DNA of 29,874 nt from NCBI GenBank assembly GCA_038043025.1, contig JBBTCW010000057.1, forward strand, positions 1 through 29,874. The letters are read 5' to 3'. Positions 22,181 through 29,874 of this stretch are shown one piece after another. Position 1 is the stretch's first letter. Every line of letters starts with the position of its first letter. Origin of the DNA: O2-02-FULL-42-9 sp038043025 (GTDB lineage Bacteria; Pseudomonadota; Gammaproteobacteria; UBA12402). Both the position numbers and the translations under genes were made by a program. The notes below the pieces were generated by a model. It was not told where the DNA came from. It made no database searches and was given only the letters and a program-made list of their open reading frames with translations.

Positions 22181-23385
22181 GGAGCCAGTCTGGCTTGTTC
22201 ACCCGGATCTTCTACTGCTGGCACTATGAGCAACTCGTTAAGTGCACGTTGTGCGGCGATGGTTTCGGCACTGGTGGGTTGATCTGTCTTGGGTGTTATA
22301 TTGCAATTGACTTGCGGATAAAACCGCGGGGCTTCGTCGGGGTGTGTCTTAATCCAATCAAGTAATTTATGAGTTTCTTTTACGGGAAAACCGTCCGGCA
22401 CCACATCTAACGCTCGTGTGTAATACAACGTTAATGTTGCACGCAGTACCGAATTGTGGGTGGTTTTTGGATGTAAGAGTGAGCATAATGCGTCAGCGGT
22501 ATGTTTGAAAAGATTATCAAATCGCTCATATTGCGCAGCCACAAAAACATATATAATTTGTGCGTGTGCAGAGCGACGTTGTGCGGTAAGCAACAGGTCT
22601 AAGTATTTTGTTGGATAGGATTCGTGTGTTGAAAATATCCCCAGCATGCTTTCAGCAAAGAGCAAATAAAAGGGATCGTCTGTTTTGCAACTTGTTGATA
22701 TCCGCTGTTGTTTTATCCGTTGTCGCAGCTCGCTTAATGTTTGGCATTCTGGATAACCCAAGGTGGTTTTAAAGAGATGCAACAAATAATCTTGTATAGG
22801 CTGGCGTTGATGAAACATAGCGACCCATAAGGCGATGAGTGTGGGCGCGCTAAAAAGTGGATCGGCGCGAATGATTTTGGCTTGATCATGTTTGACAGGA
22901 TAAGTAAATGTTGTTCGGGCTGCGTTAAAATGTCGATGACCGGCGGCGACATCAATTTTTGTATACGCATCACCGGACAAATAGAGATGGGCGAGTTGTT
23001 GGTGGGCGTGTTGTTTTGCTTGTCCTGCTTCCTTGTGCGTTAATAGGGGTGCGACAGAGCCCGGTTGGCTTGAGACGGGTACGCGAATATCAATGATTTG
23101 TTCATACGCTAATTGTACAATCCGTGGATATTGATACTTGAGTGCATAACTTGCGAGTTGCTCTAAATATTTTAATGTATTAGTGTCTGGTGCAAGGTAT
23201 TGCGGTGCTGTAGACAACCGTTCTAGTATTGGCAGTAACTCATCTATCTCGTCATTGCGTTGTGTAAGCGTTTCGAGTTGTTGCTCCGAAACAATTCCAT
23301 AAAGCGCCGAGCAATCTTCTTGGCTAGGTTTTTTCAATGCAAAAGCCTTTTCAAATAAGGTGATATTGTCATGAATAAGAGTCAT
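22177..23385 (-). CDS. Hypothetical protein, 402 aa, last gene of orphan operon
   Basis: I do not recognise this protein. It is soluble, without a signal peptide, and mostly helical by eye. A segment AKQHAHQQLAHLYLSGDAY, then HRHFNAAR, looks like a Sel1/TPR-type helical repeat, but only one unit is visible, so this is weak. The C-terminus is Pro/Glu/Ala-rich (IVPAVEDPGEQARLAP). The ATG is 7 nt after the stop of the CaaX-box gene and has no clear ribosome binding site, pointing to coupled translation as the third gene of an operon. Its 3' end overlaps mreD tail to tail by 4 nt. Helical-repeat orphans next to a CaaX protein fit an effector locus, but this is inference. Confidence 0.75.
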   Translation of the reverse strand: MTLIHDNITLFEKAFALKKPSQEDCSALYGIVSEQQLETLTQRNDEIDELLPILERLSTAPQYLAPDTNTLKYLEQLASYALKYQYPRIVQLAYEQIIDIRVPVSSQPGSVAPLLTHKEAGQAKQHAHQQLAHLYLSGDAYTKIDVAAGHRHFNAARTTFTYPVKHDQAKIIRADPLFSAPTLIALWVAMFHQRQPIQDYLLHLFKTTLGYPECQTLSELRQRIKQQRISTSCKTDDPFYLLFAESMLGIFSTHESYPTKYLDLLLTAQRRSAHAQIIYVFVAAQYERFDNLFKHTADALCSLLHPKTTHNSVLRATLTLYYTRALDVVPDGFPVKETHKLLDWIKTHPDEAPRFYPQVNCNITPKTDQPTSAETIAAQRALNELLIVPAVEDPGEQARLAP

Positions 23386-23392
23386 TTATTTT

Positions 23393-24145
23393 TTATAGTA
23401 TGGTACATGAGCAGCATCCTTTTTGTGGAGCTGTTGAAGTTGGTTGCGGAGCTAAGGGTGTGTGCTCATCAGCGGCTGCTTCTACTACATCCTTTTCTGC
23501 TGGTTGAATAGAGCCTATTGGAGGCGCTGGTCTTTCTTGTCTTTCTTGCTGAAAAATGGCAGCAGGAGTTCTGGAAAAATGATGAGGAATCGCTCTTTCT
23601 TCTTCGTCGCCTTCGCCTGATATGATTGAAGAAGCGATGGTGGGTTGACCGTCATCGAGTCCCGCTATTATTTTTTTTCGTAGAGTTTTGAATTCATCAT
23701 TTAATATTGCATTGCTTGCTTGATATTTTTCATGAAAGGGTGCTGTTTGAAGAGAAATCGCTTGCATCAGTTGTGTGACGAATGTAGCGGTACTGATATC
23801 TTCTTTTCCCACGACATCACCCTCGGGAAGTTTATATTCTTTTGTTAGTGCTCGTAACCTTGAATATATTTTTGTTCTGACAAAGTGGAAGAGATCATTT
23901 TCATACTCTGGATTATCAGAAGGTATGCGTGTAATAAATGGTTGAAATGGGGATAGTAGTGCGCTATGTCGAATATGTTCTATGGGTAAGCTATTGACAA
24001 TGCTTTTGATCTCGGTGAGTTGTTGGTTTAATTGTATGGCGGCGGAATATAGCGCATGTTTCTGTGTGACAAGTTCTATCAGACTTTCAAGTAAGATATT
24101 TGTTTCATGGAGTAACGTTGTTTTGTCTAAGGATTTTCGTGGCAT
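23393..24145 (-). CDS. Hypothetical protein, 250 aa, with C-terminal CaaX box
   Basis: I do not recognise the fold. The N-terminal two-thirds is helical, with likely coiled coil at about 10-50 (HETNILLESLIELVTQ and following). From about residue 170 it is disordered and rich in Glu, Pro and Ala (SGEGDEEER, QERPAPPIGS, HTPLAPQPTSTAPQ). The last residues are KGCCSCTIL. The final four, CTIL, fit the eukaryotic CaaX prenylation rule (Cys, two mostly aliphatic positions, Leu, which favours geranylgeranylation). The extra cysteines are like palmitoylation sites of small GTPases. I read the codons directly down to the TAA at 23393. Legionella effectors such as AnkB use host prenylation of CaaX boxes, so a role on host membranes is a reasonable inference. 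AGGAG lies about 9 nt before the ATG. It is the middle gene of three. Confidence 0.8.
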   Translation of the reverse strand: MPRKSLDKTTLLHETNILLESLIELVTQKHALYSAAIQLNQQLTEIKSIVNSLPIEHIRHSALLSPFQPFITRIPSDNPEYENDLFHFVRTKIYSRLRALTKEYKLPEGDVVGKEDISTATFVTQLMQAISLQTAPFHEKYQASNAILNDEFKTLRKKIIAGLDDGQPTIASSIISGEGDEEERAIPHHFSRTPAAIFQQERQERPAPPIGSIQPAEKDVVEAAADEHTPLAPQPTSTAPQKGCCSCTIL

Positions 24146-24171
24146 GAAAGGGATCTCCTGTTGTTTTAGTT

Positions 24172-25473
24172 TTATATGTCCAGAGCGGGTGCGCCGGTTG
24201 CTGCGCTTGCATCTGCAGCGGGTGTTTGTAAGGTCTTCATGGCTTGAGCGATGAATGTATTCGTTCTTTTTATGAATTTATTATCAGAATCTAATTGTTT
24301 CTGGAGCGAATCCTGAAGTGCTTTCAGCTGTGCGTCAAAGCGATCAAACGGAGAGAGAACTGATTCTGGTTTTGCAGATGTTATTTTAAATGCTCGTGCC
24401 GCTCTTTCTTCGTCTGTTACAAAGAACGCAGGGGTATGTAGCCAACTGAACATGCCTCGCGGAGGATCTGGGTTATCATAGAGAGAGCCTCGAACCTCGC
24501 CTAAGTCGCGAGGAAGATCTTTTAAGAGGCGAGAAAGCGCTCCCAGTTGCTTATTTAGTTGTTGGGTGATTGTATGCAATGCTTGTAATAGCGATTGTCT
24601 GCAGTGTAATATAATTTTGATAGCGTTAATATTTTCGCGAAGAAAGGGCAGTTTCTCACGGAGTTTAGTTAGTGCCTCATTGTTTTGCTCAATTAAGAAC
24701 TTATCAATAGCTGATGCGCTTTCATTTTGTATGAGCGTAAGCACGTGGACAAGACCAAGCAAAAAATTTGCTTGATTTGCTTCAAAAGGAACAGGTTTGT
24801 CTAAGCTCGCTGTTTCTTTGGCTTTACACATCAGCGCATCATTTTTTAATGGAGATATTTTTAATAGTGCAAGTAGCGAATGGATCGCTTCGCTGCAATG
24901 TTTGGATATCAATGATTTTGCTGTTTCACAAGTTCCGGACGAGTGGCGGGCTAATTCGCGTTGTGCTTCCTCGAATAATTGTTGTATGGGTATTCGGTGT
25001 TCCGTGTCTGCTTGCTGTTCGGGAGTTGCGTCAAAAGACCAAAAGTTAGGTGTTGTTAATATATCGTCTATTGCTTTATCGAGAGTGGCTTGAAGCGCGC
25101 GAGGGCCAACAGTCTCGGCATCATCATCGGCATCATCATCGGCATCATCATCAGGCAGCGCAAAGAGAGCAGCAGCAGCAGCGGCTCTTTTTGGGGTGTC
25201 GCCTGGAACGCCTCTTTCATCCATAGGCGTATCAGGTGAGAATGCAGCAGCGTCTGCTGCTGCTGCTGCTCTTTTTGGCGTTATGGCAGCAGCGCCACCA
25301 CCGCCACCCTCTAAAAGATCATCACGGTCAAGAAGCGGATTCACTGCACCAGCGCCAAGGTCGCCAAAATCACCAAAAAGCTTGCGTCGGGGACCCGCAG
25401 GGCCTCCGCCGCCACCATCTTCTGGTCTCTCTATGATTGGTGGAACTAGAGGGGGAAAATTTTTTGGAGGCAT
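24172..25473 (-). CDS. Hypothetical protein, 433 aa, low-complexity N-terminus
   Basis: I do not recognise this protein. It is the first gene of the three-gene orphan operon; AAGGAT precedes the ATG. Residues 1-125 are low complexity: Pro-rich start (MPPKNFPPLVPP), two Gly runs, two copies of TPKRAAAAA separated by about 30 residues, and an acidic array DDDADDDADDDAE from a 12-nt DNA repeat. Residues about 130-433 look helical and coiled, with LFEEAQRELARHSS, LREKLPFLRENINAIKIIL, LNKQLGALSRLLKDLP and a C-terminal KALQDSLQKQLDSDNKF. No signal peptide or membrane segment is visible. The Ala/Gly-rich part is more GC-rich than its neighbours. A function on the host side is possible from context only. 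The 24-26-nt gap to the next gene suggests one transcript. Confidence 0.8.
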   Translation of the reverse strand: MPPKNFPPLVPPIIERPEDGGGGGPAGPRRKLFGDFGDLGAGAVNPLLDRDDLLEGGGGGAAAITPKRAAAAADAAAFSPDTPMDERGVPGDTPKRAAAAAALFALPDDDADDDADDDAETVGPRALQATLDKAIDDILTTPNFWSFDATPEQQADTEHRIPIQQLFEEAQRELARHSSGTCETAKSLISKHCSEAIHSLLALLKISPLKNDALMCKAKETASLDKPVPFEANQANFLLGLVHVLTLIQNESASAIDKFLIEQNNEALTKLREKLPFLRENINAIKIILHCRQSLLQALHTITQQLNKQLGALSRLLKDLPRDLGEVRGSLYDNPDPPRGMFSWLHTPAFFVTDEERAARAFKITSAKPESVLSPFDRFDAQLKALQDSLQKQLDSDNKFIKRTNTFIAQAMKTLQTPAADASAATGAPALDI

Positions 25474-25531
25474 TTTATATCCTTATTATATCTATTACAT
25501 TATGTATTGTGCATGAGAAATTATTTTTAAC

Positions 25532-25570
25532 GTCATTTCGAATGCCGTCGTTAGGCGGCGGGGAAATGAC
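25532..25570. repeat. Short palindrome GTCATTTC...GAAATGAC
   Basis: GTCATTTCGAATGCCG, then TCGTTAGGCGGCGGGGAAATGAC, pairs at its ends (GTCATTTC/GAAATGAC) and in the centre (GCCG/CGGC). It resembles the GTCATCCCGGA family in build but has a different core, so I treat it as a separate type. It lies in the 462-base gap (25474-25935) before yhdP, which holds only repeats, the branched hairpin region and a terminator. Confidence 0.65.
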
Positions 25571-25711
25571 ATAGCGTTATAGTGCGTCCTGGCAGAAAAA
25601 TTCGATAAGCGCTCAAGTGAGAGTTCACTGGCTCCTTGCTTTTTATATTCTTAACGTTTTTCATTTTATCTTGGAATTTTTTTTTATGCAAATGTTTATT
25701 TTCTCATACCC

Positions 25712-25813
25712 CGCGGCTTGCCGCGAGAGACATTTCGCCTGGGGATTCTCAAGGGGAGCGGGCGCTCGCTCCCCTTGAGTCGCCGTCCGCGCGGTGAATC
25801 CCCTTGCAGGCGA
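25712..25813. other. Dense nested inverted repeats, possible structured RNA or decayed repeat
   Basis: CGCGGC/GCCGCG (25712-25725) is a first hairpin. Then TCGCCTG (25735-25741) pairs with CAGGCGA (25807-25813), and GGGATT (25742-25747) with AATCCC (25797-25802). These enclose a perfect 13-bp stem, CTCAAGGGGAGCG (25748-25760) with CGCTCCCCTTGAG (25767-25779). A palindrome CCGCGCGG (25787-25794) sits in the remaining single strand. This is much more GC-rich than the surroundings. No protein of note is encoded. I cannot match it to a named RNA family. Confidence 0.6.
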
Positions 25814-25827
25814 TCAATAAAAGAAAA

Positions 25828-25866
25828 TAAAAATACCCCGTCCGCTTGCGGCGGGGATTTTTATTT
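25828..25866. terminator. Terminator-like hairpin before yhdP
   Basis: AATAAAAATACCCCGTCCGC and GCGGCGGGGATTTTTATT pair with one bulge and one mismatch, around a 2-4-nt loop. The stem is A-rich on one side and T-rich on the other, so it may work in both directions. On the plus strand it would end any transcript crossing the structured region. Its CCCCG...GCTTGC...CGGGG design is shared with the hairpin at 25712-25725, suggesting one repeat family. Confidence 0.65.
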
Positions 25867-25935
25867 AAAAAAAACTGTCGTAATGTTTATTTTTGTATAG
25901 AATCAAATTAGTCATATGGATGAGCGAGGCAGAGT

Positions 25936-28900
25936 TTGAAAAAACACGTAGCAAATATTTTGCGCAAACTTTGGTATATTGCTGCGGTTTTTGTGGCAAT
26001 TGTGGCTATATTTATGACAACGGCGCGGTTAGTGACGCCGCTGTTAAATTCACATATTTCAAAGTTTGAGCATTGGACCAGTGTGGTTTTAGGCGTGCCA
26101 GTAAAAATTGAGCGCGTAGATGCCTGGTGGAGTGGGTTTCATCCGGATTTGGAATTTCAAAATATCAGTGTCTTGACGCAAGACCACAAAAGTGTGGTCT
26201 TGCGCGTCAAGCGATTGCAAATTGATATTAGTTTGATTCATTCGCTGGTGACGCATTATTTGCAGCCTATCCGTATCACAGTATCGGGTGTGCACTTGGC
26301 CGTGCATCAAACAGCATTGCATCAGTTCGCCATTCGCGGTATCGGTGATCAGACGCTCGGGAAATCGCCCTCGGTAGATAATCAAAATTTAATCGATTGG
26401 TTGGTTGCTCGGCCGTATTTAACGTTAGAAGATGTTCAAGTGGATTGGCAGTCCTGGCAAGACAAAGAATTTTCCATTGTGATTCAGAATTTAGATGTGA
26501 AAAATAGTAGTGCTTGGCATGTCGTCGAAGGGTTATTTCAATTGCCCGGAACGTCGGATGCTTCTGCGCGAGTTATTTTTCAGTTTGGGGATATTCATGA
26601 TTCAAAAAAATTATCCATACGCGCTTATGGGTTATTGAGGCATGTGCAATTATCGTTTTGGGCGGATCAATTAAACTTTAAAGGTTTATCCGTTCAGTCG
26701 GGTGAATTAAATGGTGAGCTATGGGCGACCTGGGAAGAAGGTCGTTGGGATTCGGTGCAAAGTTTGTTTGACGTGCGTGCATTAAATATGTTGCGGGATC
26801 AGCGTCCATTACCCGTCGTCGATCAGGCGAGTGGTAATTTGTTTTGGGAAACGACGCCTTCGGGTTGGCAGTTAGCGATTGATCGATTTGATTTGCAAAC
26901 ATCCATATTGTCTTGGAAAAATAATCAATTGTATTTTTCAACAGAAGGCAATGCACGACAATTGCGCATGGGGCATGTGGCGGTACGTGATTTGATGCAG
27001 TTGTTATCTTATTTTTCGTGGAATACATGGAAAAACAAGATGAATGCTTTGCAAGTTTCTGGCAAATTACAAAATCTGATTTGGCAACAACAAGGCGCAT
27101 TTAATCAGCTCAGCGCCAAATTTAAGCAGTTAAATTTCAAACGCTTCCAGAAATGGCCAGGGGTGTTAAATTTATCGGGTACGTTGAATGTGCGGCCGAC
27201 GACGGGGCAGGTGTTATTGTCTTCGCATAATGTGGTGTTGGATTTTGGTCAGTTGTTTCTTCGGCCATTACAATTGGATCAGCTTGATGCGAATGTATCT
27301 TGGCATCAGGCGAGCGACGGACATTGGTCAATTATGCTTGGGCAGTTGTCGGGCGCGAATAAACATGTGGCAGTTTATGGTAACGGTGCGTTATCGCTAT
27401 CAAAAGATGGCAAAACACCTTGGTTGAGTTTGTTGGGTGGCTATACATTGGATGATCCACGTGTGGTGAAATATTATTTGCCGCGCACGAGCATGCATGC
27501 CAATGGATTTAATTGGTTAAGTCAAGCATTTGTCGGCGGGAAAGGGGGGGGTGGCACGTTAGTTTTAGTGGGTAATGTGAATGATTTCCCCTTTGATCAG
27601 GATAACGGAACGTTTGTGGTGGACTCGCGTGTGAATACCGATTTTCATTATGCACCGGGTTGGCCGAATATTTTAGATGTGACGGCGCATTTGGTTTTTT
27701 CAGGTCGATCCATGATTTGTGATGCGGAGTCTGGAAATTTATATCAGGCGAAATTGGTTAAAGCGCATGTGGAAATTCCGGTGATGCAGAAAGATAAGCC
27801 GTTAATGTTATATGTGGATAGTCGGGTCGAAGGTGATGCAAGCGACATGTTGCAATATTTGCGTAACAGTCCACTGCAGAATTCATTTGGTGAGGATGTT
27901 TCATCAGCGACAATGAAAGGGAATGCATCGGTTGGATTGAACTTAACGATTCCACTGGAACATACGCAGGATACCGATATAAAAGGAACCATTAACTTTG
28001 CAGATGTGCAGATGAACATGCCGACGTGGGAGGTGACGTTGAATGATTTGAAGGGGGATTTGTTTTTTACGCAAAAGGGATTGTTAGCGCAGTCGTTAAA
28101 AGGCATGTTGTTTAACGAACCGATGACGTTGTCAGTCGAGACCGTGCGCGACATTGATCCCCATGCGATAACGCGCATTAAAATGCACGGCCATGTGTTG
28201 TTAGATGATTTGAAACAAATTTTTCATTCGCCAGAACTTTCATTTGTGCAAGGGCAAACCGATTATGATGCAGTCGTTGATTTGCACACAGCAAAAGGTG
28301 ATACGCGACAGAATTTATTGAGTGTGTCGTCGGATTTGAATGGCATTAAGATTGATTTGGCGCCGCTTTTGTCGAAAGAATCAGAAGCGATTTTACCTTT
28401 TGGTTTGTATTTTCGGTTTGGTGGTAGCGAGTCGCCGTCGGCGTTGGCGACGTTGGGTGATCGTATGAGTGCGGCATTATCCTATCATGTCGAGCAGAAA
28501 AAATGGAGTTTATTTAGCGCACACTTGCATTTTGGTGCAGGATCGGCGGCCGTGCAAAACGAACAAGGGTTATATGTGGAGGGTGGATTTCCACAATTTA
28601 ATTTGAAGGATTGGGTACAAGCATTTAGCAATACAACAACAAAAATGCCGACAGAAGAGGGCGCGCAATTTTTGCAAGCGTTTAAAAAGTTTTTGCGTTT
28701 GGTGCATCTTAAATTTGATCAGGCTGATTTGTGGGGACAGCATTTATCGGATGTCACGTTAGATATTAAACCGCAAGCAACGGCGTGGGAAATAGATTTG
28801 GATAATTCGCAGATCATCGGACATATAATATTGCCCGATGATTTTCCACATCGTGCGCTCGTCGGGCGCTTTGATCGATTATTTTTGCAGAAAATGTCCG

Positions 28901-29784
28901 CGTTGCCGCAAACGACTCTCATCAATCCAGGCGAGTTGCCACCGTTAGATATTACGGCAGAGAATTTTCAATATGGGGGACAATCTTATGGGGCATCTAC
29001 GTTAGTGGTTGAGCCGGAGAAAGATGCATTAAACATTAAACATTTTACCTTTGATGCGCCGTTGTTGTCGGGTGATATCAGTGGTCGTTTTGGGTTGCTG
29101 TCGGATAAAAGTTATATGAGCGCATTGTCGGGGCAGGTCAGTACGTATGATGTAACGGGTTTTTTGCGCTCGATGCATATCAATACGAGTTTATTGGCAA
29201 AAAAAGGGACGGCGCAGTTTAAATTGCAATGGCCTGATAGTTTATTTAAATTTAATATTGCTGAGGCAGAGGGTTCTGCGACATTGAATTTTCAACAGGG
29301 ACAAGTCATTAATTTGGGTGGCAAAACGAATGCGAAGTTAAACATGGGTCGTTTGTTAAGTCTTTTAAATGTTAACCGATTGATGACAATGAAGTTTTCT
29401 GATCTGACGCAAACGGGCTACAGTTTTGACGAGATGCAAGGCGATTTTAATTTAAGTGCGGGTGAGATTACGACGCGTAATTTATATTTTGATGGCCAGA
29501 TTGCGCGTATCGATGTGAAAGGTTGGATGAATGTCGCCCAAGAAACGCTGGATATGAATTTAATGATTACGCCGTATTTAACGAATAGTGTGCCGCTGGT
29601 TGCAACGATTGCGGGTGGCCCAATTGTGGGCGCTGTCGCCTGGGTGGCGAATAAATTATGGGGAAAAGAAGTGGATAAGCTCAAACGCTATTATTATCAG
29701 GTGACGGGTTTGTGGAATAAGCCACAGATTAAGCAGTTGAAAACTAATTCCGTGGATATTAGTGAGGCGCAAGTGGCTTCATAG
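25936..29784 (+). CDS. yhdP: YhdP family AsmA-like envelope protein
   Basis: A very large (1282 aa) AsmA-like protein anchored in the inner membrane and spanning the periplasm. In E. coli, YhdP, with TamB and YdbH, moves phospholipids to the outer membrane. Residues about 12-34 are the TM anchor (KLWYIAAVFVAIVAIFMTTARL). The next part is YhdP-like (VLGVPVKIERVDAWWSGFHPDLEFQNISV). The long middle is beta-rich (DUF3971-type). The C-terminal AsmA_2 region includes TAQFKLQWPDSLFKFNIAEAEG, NMGRLLSLLNVNRLM, GYSFDEMQGDFNLSAGEI and TPYLTNSVPLVATIAGGPIVG. E. coli YhdP is 1266 aa. The start is TTG with GAGG 6 nt upstream; no ATG is near. The maf and rng genes that usually lie between mreD and yhdP are replaced by the orphan operon. 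Confidence 0.95.
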   Translation: MKKHVANILRKLWYIAAVFVAIVAIFMTTARLVTPLLNSHISKFEHWTSVVLGVPVKIERVDAWWSGFHPDLEFQNISVLTQDHKSVVLRVKRLQIDISLIHSLVTHYLQPIRITVSGVHLAVHQTALHQFAIRGIGDQTLGKSPSVDNQNLIDWLVARPYLTLEDVQVDWQSWQDKEFSIVIQNLDVKNSSAWHVVEGLFQLPGTSDASARVIFQFGDIHDSKKLSIRAYGLLRHVQLSFWADQLNFKGLSVQSGELNGELWATWEEGRWDSVQSLFDVRALNMLRDQRPLPVVDQASGNLFWETTPSGWQLAIDRFDLQTSILSWKNNQLYFSTEGNARQLRMGHVAVRDLMQLLSYFSWNTWKNKMNALQVSGKLQNLIWQQQGAFNQLSAKFKQLNFKRFQKWPGVLNLSGTLNVRPTTGQVLLSSHNVVLDFGQLFLRPLQLDQLDANVSWHQASDGHWSIMLGQLSGANKHVAVYGNGALSLSKDGKTPWLSLLGGYTLDDPRVVKYYLPRTSMHANGFNWLSQAFVGGKGGGGTLVLVGNVNDFPFDQDNGTFVVDSRVNTDFHYAPGWPNILDVTAHLVFSGRSMICDAESGNLYQAKLVKAHVEIPVMQKDKPLMLYVDSRVEGDASDMLQYLRNSPLQNSFGEDVSSATMKGNASVGLNLTIPLEHTQDTDIKGTINFADVQMNMPTWEVTLNDLKGDLFFTQKGLLAQSLKGMLFNEPMTLSVETVRDIDPHAITRIKMHGHVLLDDLKQIFHSPELSFVQGQTDYDAVVDLHTAKGDTRQNLLSVSSDLNGIKIDLAPLLSKESEAILPFGLYFRFGGSESPSALATLGDRMSAALSYHVEQKKWSLFSAHLHFGAGSAAVQNEQGLYVEGGFPQFNLKDWVQAFSNTTTKMPTEEGAQFLQAFKKFLRLVHLKFDQADLWGQHLSDVTLDIKPQATAWEIDLDNSQIIGHIILPDDFPHRALVGRFDRLFLQKMSALPQTTLINPGELPPLDITAENFQYGGQSYGASTLVVEPEKDALNIKHFTFDAPLLSGDISGRFGLLSDKSYMSALSGQVSTYDVTGFLRSMHINTSLLAKKGTAQFKLQWPDSLFKFNIAEAEGSATLNFQQGQVINLGGKTNAKLNMGRLLSLLNVNRLMTMKFSDLTQTGYSFDEMQGDFNLSAGEITTRNLYFDGQIARIDVKGWMNVAQETLDMNLMITPYLTNSVPLVATIAGGPIVGAVAWVANKLWGKEVDKLKRYYYQVTGLWNKPQIKQLKTNSVDISEAQVAS
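26172..26211. repeat. Long inverted repeat within yhdP
   Basis: CTTGACGCAAGACCAC (26172-26187) and GTGGTCTTGCGCGTCAAG (26194-26211) form an almost perfect stem, with 2 bases bulged and a loop of about 6 nt. It is read in frame as LTQDHKSVVLRVK near the N-terminus of YhdP. The surrounding protein aligns by eye with E. coli YhdP without a clear insertion, so it may be chance or selected at RNA level. Confidence 0.7.
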
Positions 29785-29808
29785 GTTGCCCTTCATTTAT
29801 ATAATCCT

Positions 29809-29833
29809 CAGCTCAGAGGTGGGCTGGTGAAAA
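29809..29833. repeat. AGCTCTGAGCT-family repeat, right-end copy, inverted
   Basis: CAGCTCAGAGGTGGGCTGGT then GAAAA is the reverse complement of 42-66 with one mismatch. It follows yhdP by 24 bases. 29785-29874 shows no gene and no terminator. Confidence 0.75.
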
Positions 29834-29874
29834 CTCTTTCATGTAATCGATAACAATTGATTCCATTTTTGTTC

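Noticed and set aside
25196..25516. 106-codon plus-strand frame opposite the 433-aa gene, rich in Pro and Ser
   Set aside because: It is the antisense shadow of the low-complexity Gly/Ala coding region.
25712..25866. CRISPR array or tRNA gene in the GC-rich hairpin region
   Set aside because: There are no regularly spaced direct repeats, and no cloverleaf with a T-loop GTTCRA motif or CCA end could be drawn.
25718..25900. 60-codon open frame upstream of yhdP
   Set aside because: It is composed of hairpin repeats and a terminator, with no ribosome binding site.

Overview
This window looks like a chromosomal segment of a gammaproteobacterium, probably of the Legionellales/Coxiellaceae type. 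It is fairly AT-rich. The protein repertoire is gammaproteobacterial: RlmD, RimO, MiaB, TrmH, MreBCD, YhdP and GatCAB. It also carries a lysine-rich histone-like protein, many small palindromic repeats, and several large orphan proteins that look more like host-interaction proteins than enzymes. The placement is inferred from the translated proteins; no database search was possible.

Layout. (1) 181-1515 (-) is rlmD, headed by a ~220-bp hairpin-forming repeat. (2) 2043-3510 (+) holds a PolB-type 3'-5' exonuclease and adenylate kinase, closed by a terminator shared with (3) a histone H1-like protein at 3587-3802 (-). (4) 4116-7342 (+) is ackA-pta (acetate/acetyl-CoA interconversion, with an unusually short Pta) followed by an outer-membrane beta-barrel protein. 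(5) 7337-9530 (-) is rimO, trmH and a 69-aa orphan. (6) 9912-13175 (-) is ffh, an acylphosphatase and a 507-aa orphan. (7) 13314-19617 (-) is one tightly packed, partly overlapping operon gatC-gatA-gatB-MFS transporter-miaB-ybeY. (8) 19755-22180 (+) is mreBCD, transcribed divergently from gatC. The two promoters have their -35 boxes in the two arms of one palindrome. (9) 22177-25473 (-) is a three-gene operon of orphan proteins. The middle one ends in a eukaryote-like CaaX box (CCSCTIL). (10) 25936-29784 (+) is yhdP.

Functionally, most of the window serves translation and RNA modification (RlmD, RimO, TrmH, MiaB, YbeY, GatCAB, Ffh), cell shape (MreBCD), envelope lipid transport (YhdP) and acetate metabolism. 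The orphan genes sit at breaks in conserved gene order. The three-gene operon lies between mreD and yhdP, where many relatives carry maf and rng. The 507-aa orphan follows ybeY, where corC and lnt often follow. These breaks are the best places to look for recently acquired, possibly secreted proteins.

The second theme is repeats. A family built on AGCTCTGAGCT and a family built on GTCATCCCGGA palindromes are scattered through the window. Copies of the second family run into genes: one is translated in frame inside the MFS transporter N-terminus, and another supplies the last residues and stop codon of MreC and lies against the mreD ribosome binding site. mreC itself appears to start at an ATT codon.
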